A stretch of DNA of 22,394 nucleotides from JBAYGJ01 sp041666685 (GTDB lineage Bacteria; Patescibacteriota; Patescibacteriia; UBA10025; JAHIVO01). Made by a program: the position numbers and the translations under genes. Below, one piece after another: positions 21,654 through 22,394 of this stretch (position 1 is the first letter of the stretch; each line of letters starts with the position of its first letter). The notes beneath the pieces were generated by a model. It was not told where the DNA came from. It ran no database searches and saw only the letters and a list, made by a program, of their open reading frames with translations. The DNA lies in NCBI GenBank assembly GCA_041666685.1, contig JBAYGJ010000011.1:1-22394 (forward strand), in the 5' to 3' direction.

Positions 21654-22367
21654 CTACGCTGGTGTAGCTGAAAGATATTTCCGCCGCTCCGCTTCCGGCA
21701 GCCGCTCAATCGCATACCGCAGTATCGTCCGCGGCATTTGAAATGCATAAGCATTTAAAAAATTACGTTCCGTATCGAGCGAAACACGCTTCCCTACCTC
21801 GCGCAGCATCCATCCCACCACTTTATGGATAAGGTCATGCTTATCATGCAGGAGTATTTTGGCAATTTTCAAAGTATCTTCCGCCTGGCCATTCTTGATG
21901 AAATGAAACGTCGCCATCATAGCTATCCGTCTTTCCCAAAGAATGGAAGAACCCGCCAATTTAATCAAAATAGTCCGAGGTCTTTTCAATAGATATCCGC
22001 CGACAATTTCATGCGCCGACAGGTCGACCAGGTCCCAGTTGTTGATAAAACGAGTTGAACGCAAATAAAACGAATAAATTTTCTTTTTATCCGATTCATT
22101 CCCTCTTTTAAAATTGTGCACTAACATCAGCATGGCAATCAGCCGCGCTTCATGGATGTCTGATGAAATCAGCATAGCCAATTCCGGCCATGGTAAATCT
22201 TTGTACTGTAGCGCCAGGCGACGCGAAACCGGGACCGTCACTCCGACAAACACATCCCCTTCTCCATATTCACCCTGTCCAGTCTTGAAAAACCGCTGCA
22301 AAATTTTCGCCTTGGCTGGCGAACCGAGCGATCTCAATTCCGCATGCAATCGCCTTAACTGACCCAT
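21654..22367 (-). CDS. DNA alkylation repair enzyme, AlkD-like glycosylase
   Basis: A HEAT-like repeat protein of 237 residues, the usual length for the AlkC/AlkD superfamily, which removes alkylated purines such as 3- and 7-alkyl bases without flipping them. Visible family marks are VPVSRRLALQYKDLPWPEL near the N-terminus, HEARLIAMLMLV, and INNWDLVDLSAHEIVG with the Trp-Asp pair that lines the DNA groove. WERRIAMMATFHFIK, HDLIHKVVGWMLREVGKR and the closing MPRTILRYAIERLP follow. The gene stands alone; the 216 bases to the antiporter hold the antiporter promoter and no clear terminator. Specificity is inferred from the family. Confidence 0.88.
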   Translation of the reverse strand: MGQLRRLHAELRSLGSPAKAKILQRFFKTGQGEYGEGDVFVGVTVPVSRRLALQYKDLPWPELAMLISSDIHEARLIAMLMLVHNFKRGNESDKKKIYSFYLRSTRFINNWDLVDLSAHEIVGGYLLKRPRTILIKLAGSSILWERRIAMMATFHFIKNGQAEDTLKIAKILLHDKHDLIHKVVGWMLREVGKRVSLDTERNFLNAYAFQMPRTILRYAIERLPEAERRKYLSATPA

Positions 22368-22394
22368 AAAAATTGAGGGGTACCAAACACTCGA

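Noticed and set aside
1..22394. CRISPR arrays, insertion sequences, transposases, tRNA or rRNA genes
   Set aside because: No regularly spaced repeats, no transposase-like protein, no terminal inverted repeats around genes, and no tRNA T-loop with a matching acceptor stem were found by eye. The inverted repeats seen fit terminators or leaders.

Overview
The window looks like a chromosomal segment of a member of the Patescibacteria (Candidate Phyla Radiation). The reasons are small compact genes, a DciA-like (DUF721) protein, a short four-helix membrane protein directly ahead of pheS, Asn/Thr-rich linkers in the exported proteins, and mostly weak Shine-Dalgarno sites. TGA is used as a stop, so the code is standard, which argues against the Gracilibacteria/SR1 lineages. 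This placement is inference from gene content; no ribosomal RNA or tRNA gene is visible. Nearly everything lies on the minus strand, so transcription runs from high to low coordinates. The single clear plus-strand gene is at 17162-18688.

Layout, in the direction of transcription. 22367-21654: an AlkD-like DNA glycosylase. 21437-19683: a CPA2 cation/proton antiporter with an RCK domain and its own promoter. 19473-16167: a cell-surface island made of an anchored Asn-rich exported protein, a convergent plus-strand secreted protein with two copies of an unrecognised domain plus a GH16-like domain, and an M23 peptidase lipoprotein. 16127-15834: DciA-like protein. 15716-8731: a small membrane protein, pheS, an AT-rich four-helix membrane gene, pheT, an AT-rich HD-domain gene and gyrB. 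8655-3156: secE, nusG, rplK, a duplicated membrane protein, rplA, dCMP deaminase, thyA, folA and tmk, led by a good sigma-70 promoter just after gyrB. 3114-1561: gatB. 1560-1251: a promoter followed by two intrinsic terminators. 1250-387: class 1 dihydroorotate dehydrogenase. 279-1: the 5' part of an AsnRS-like gene cut by the window edge.

How the genes work together. The secE-rplA part is the ancestral translation/secretion cluster. Downstream of it sits a complete dCMP to dTDP route: dCMP deaminase makes dUMP, ThyA makes dTMP, FolA regenerates tetrahydrofolate, and Tmk makes dTDP. The M23, GH16-like and anchored proteins are all exported and adjacent, so they probably act at the cell surface.

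Most worth a second look: the secreted two-repeat plus GH16-like protein; an RNA element just before rplA that imitates the 23S rRNA site for L1, placed after a membrane gene that splits rplK from rplA; a promoter followed by tandem terminators ahead of pyrD; and partial copies of gene 3' ends next to pyrD and on the far side of the accessory gene behind pheS.
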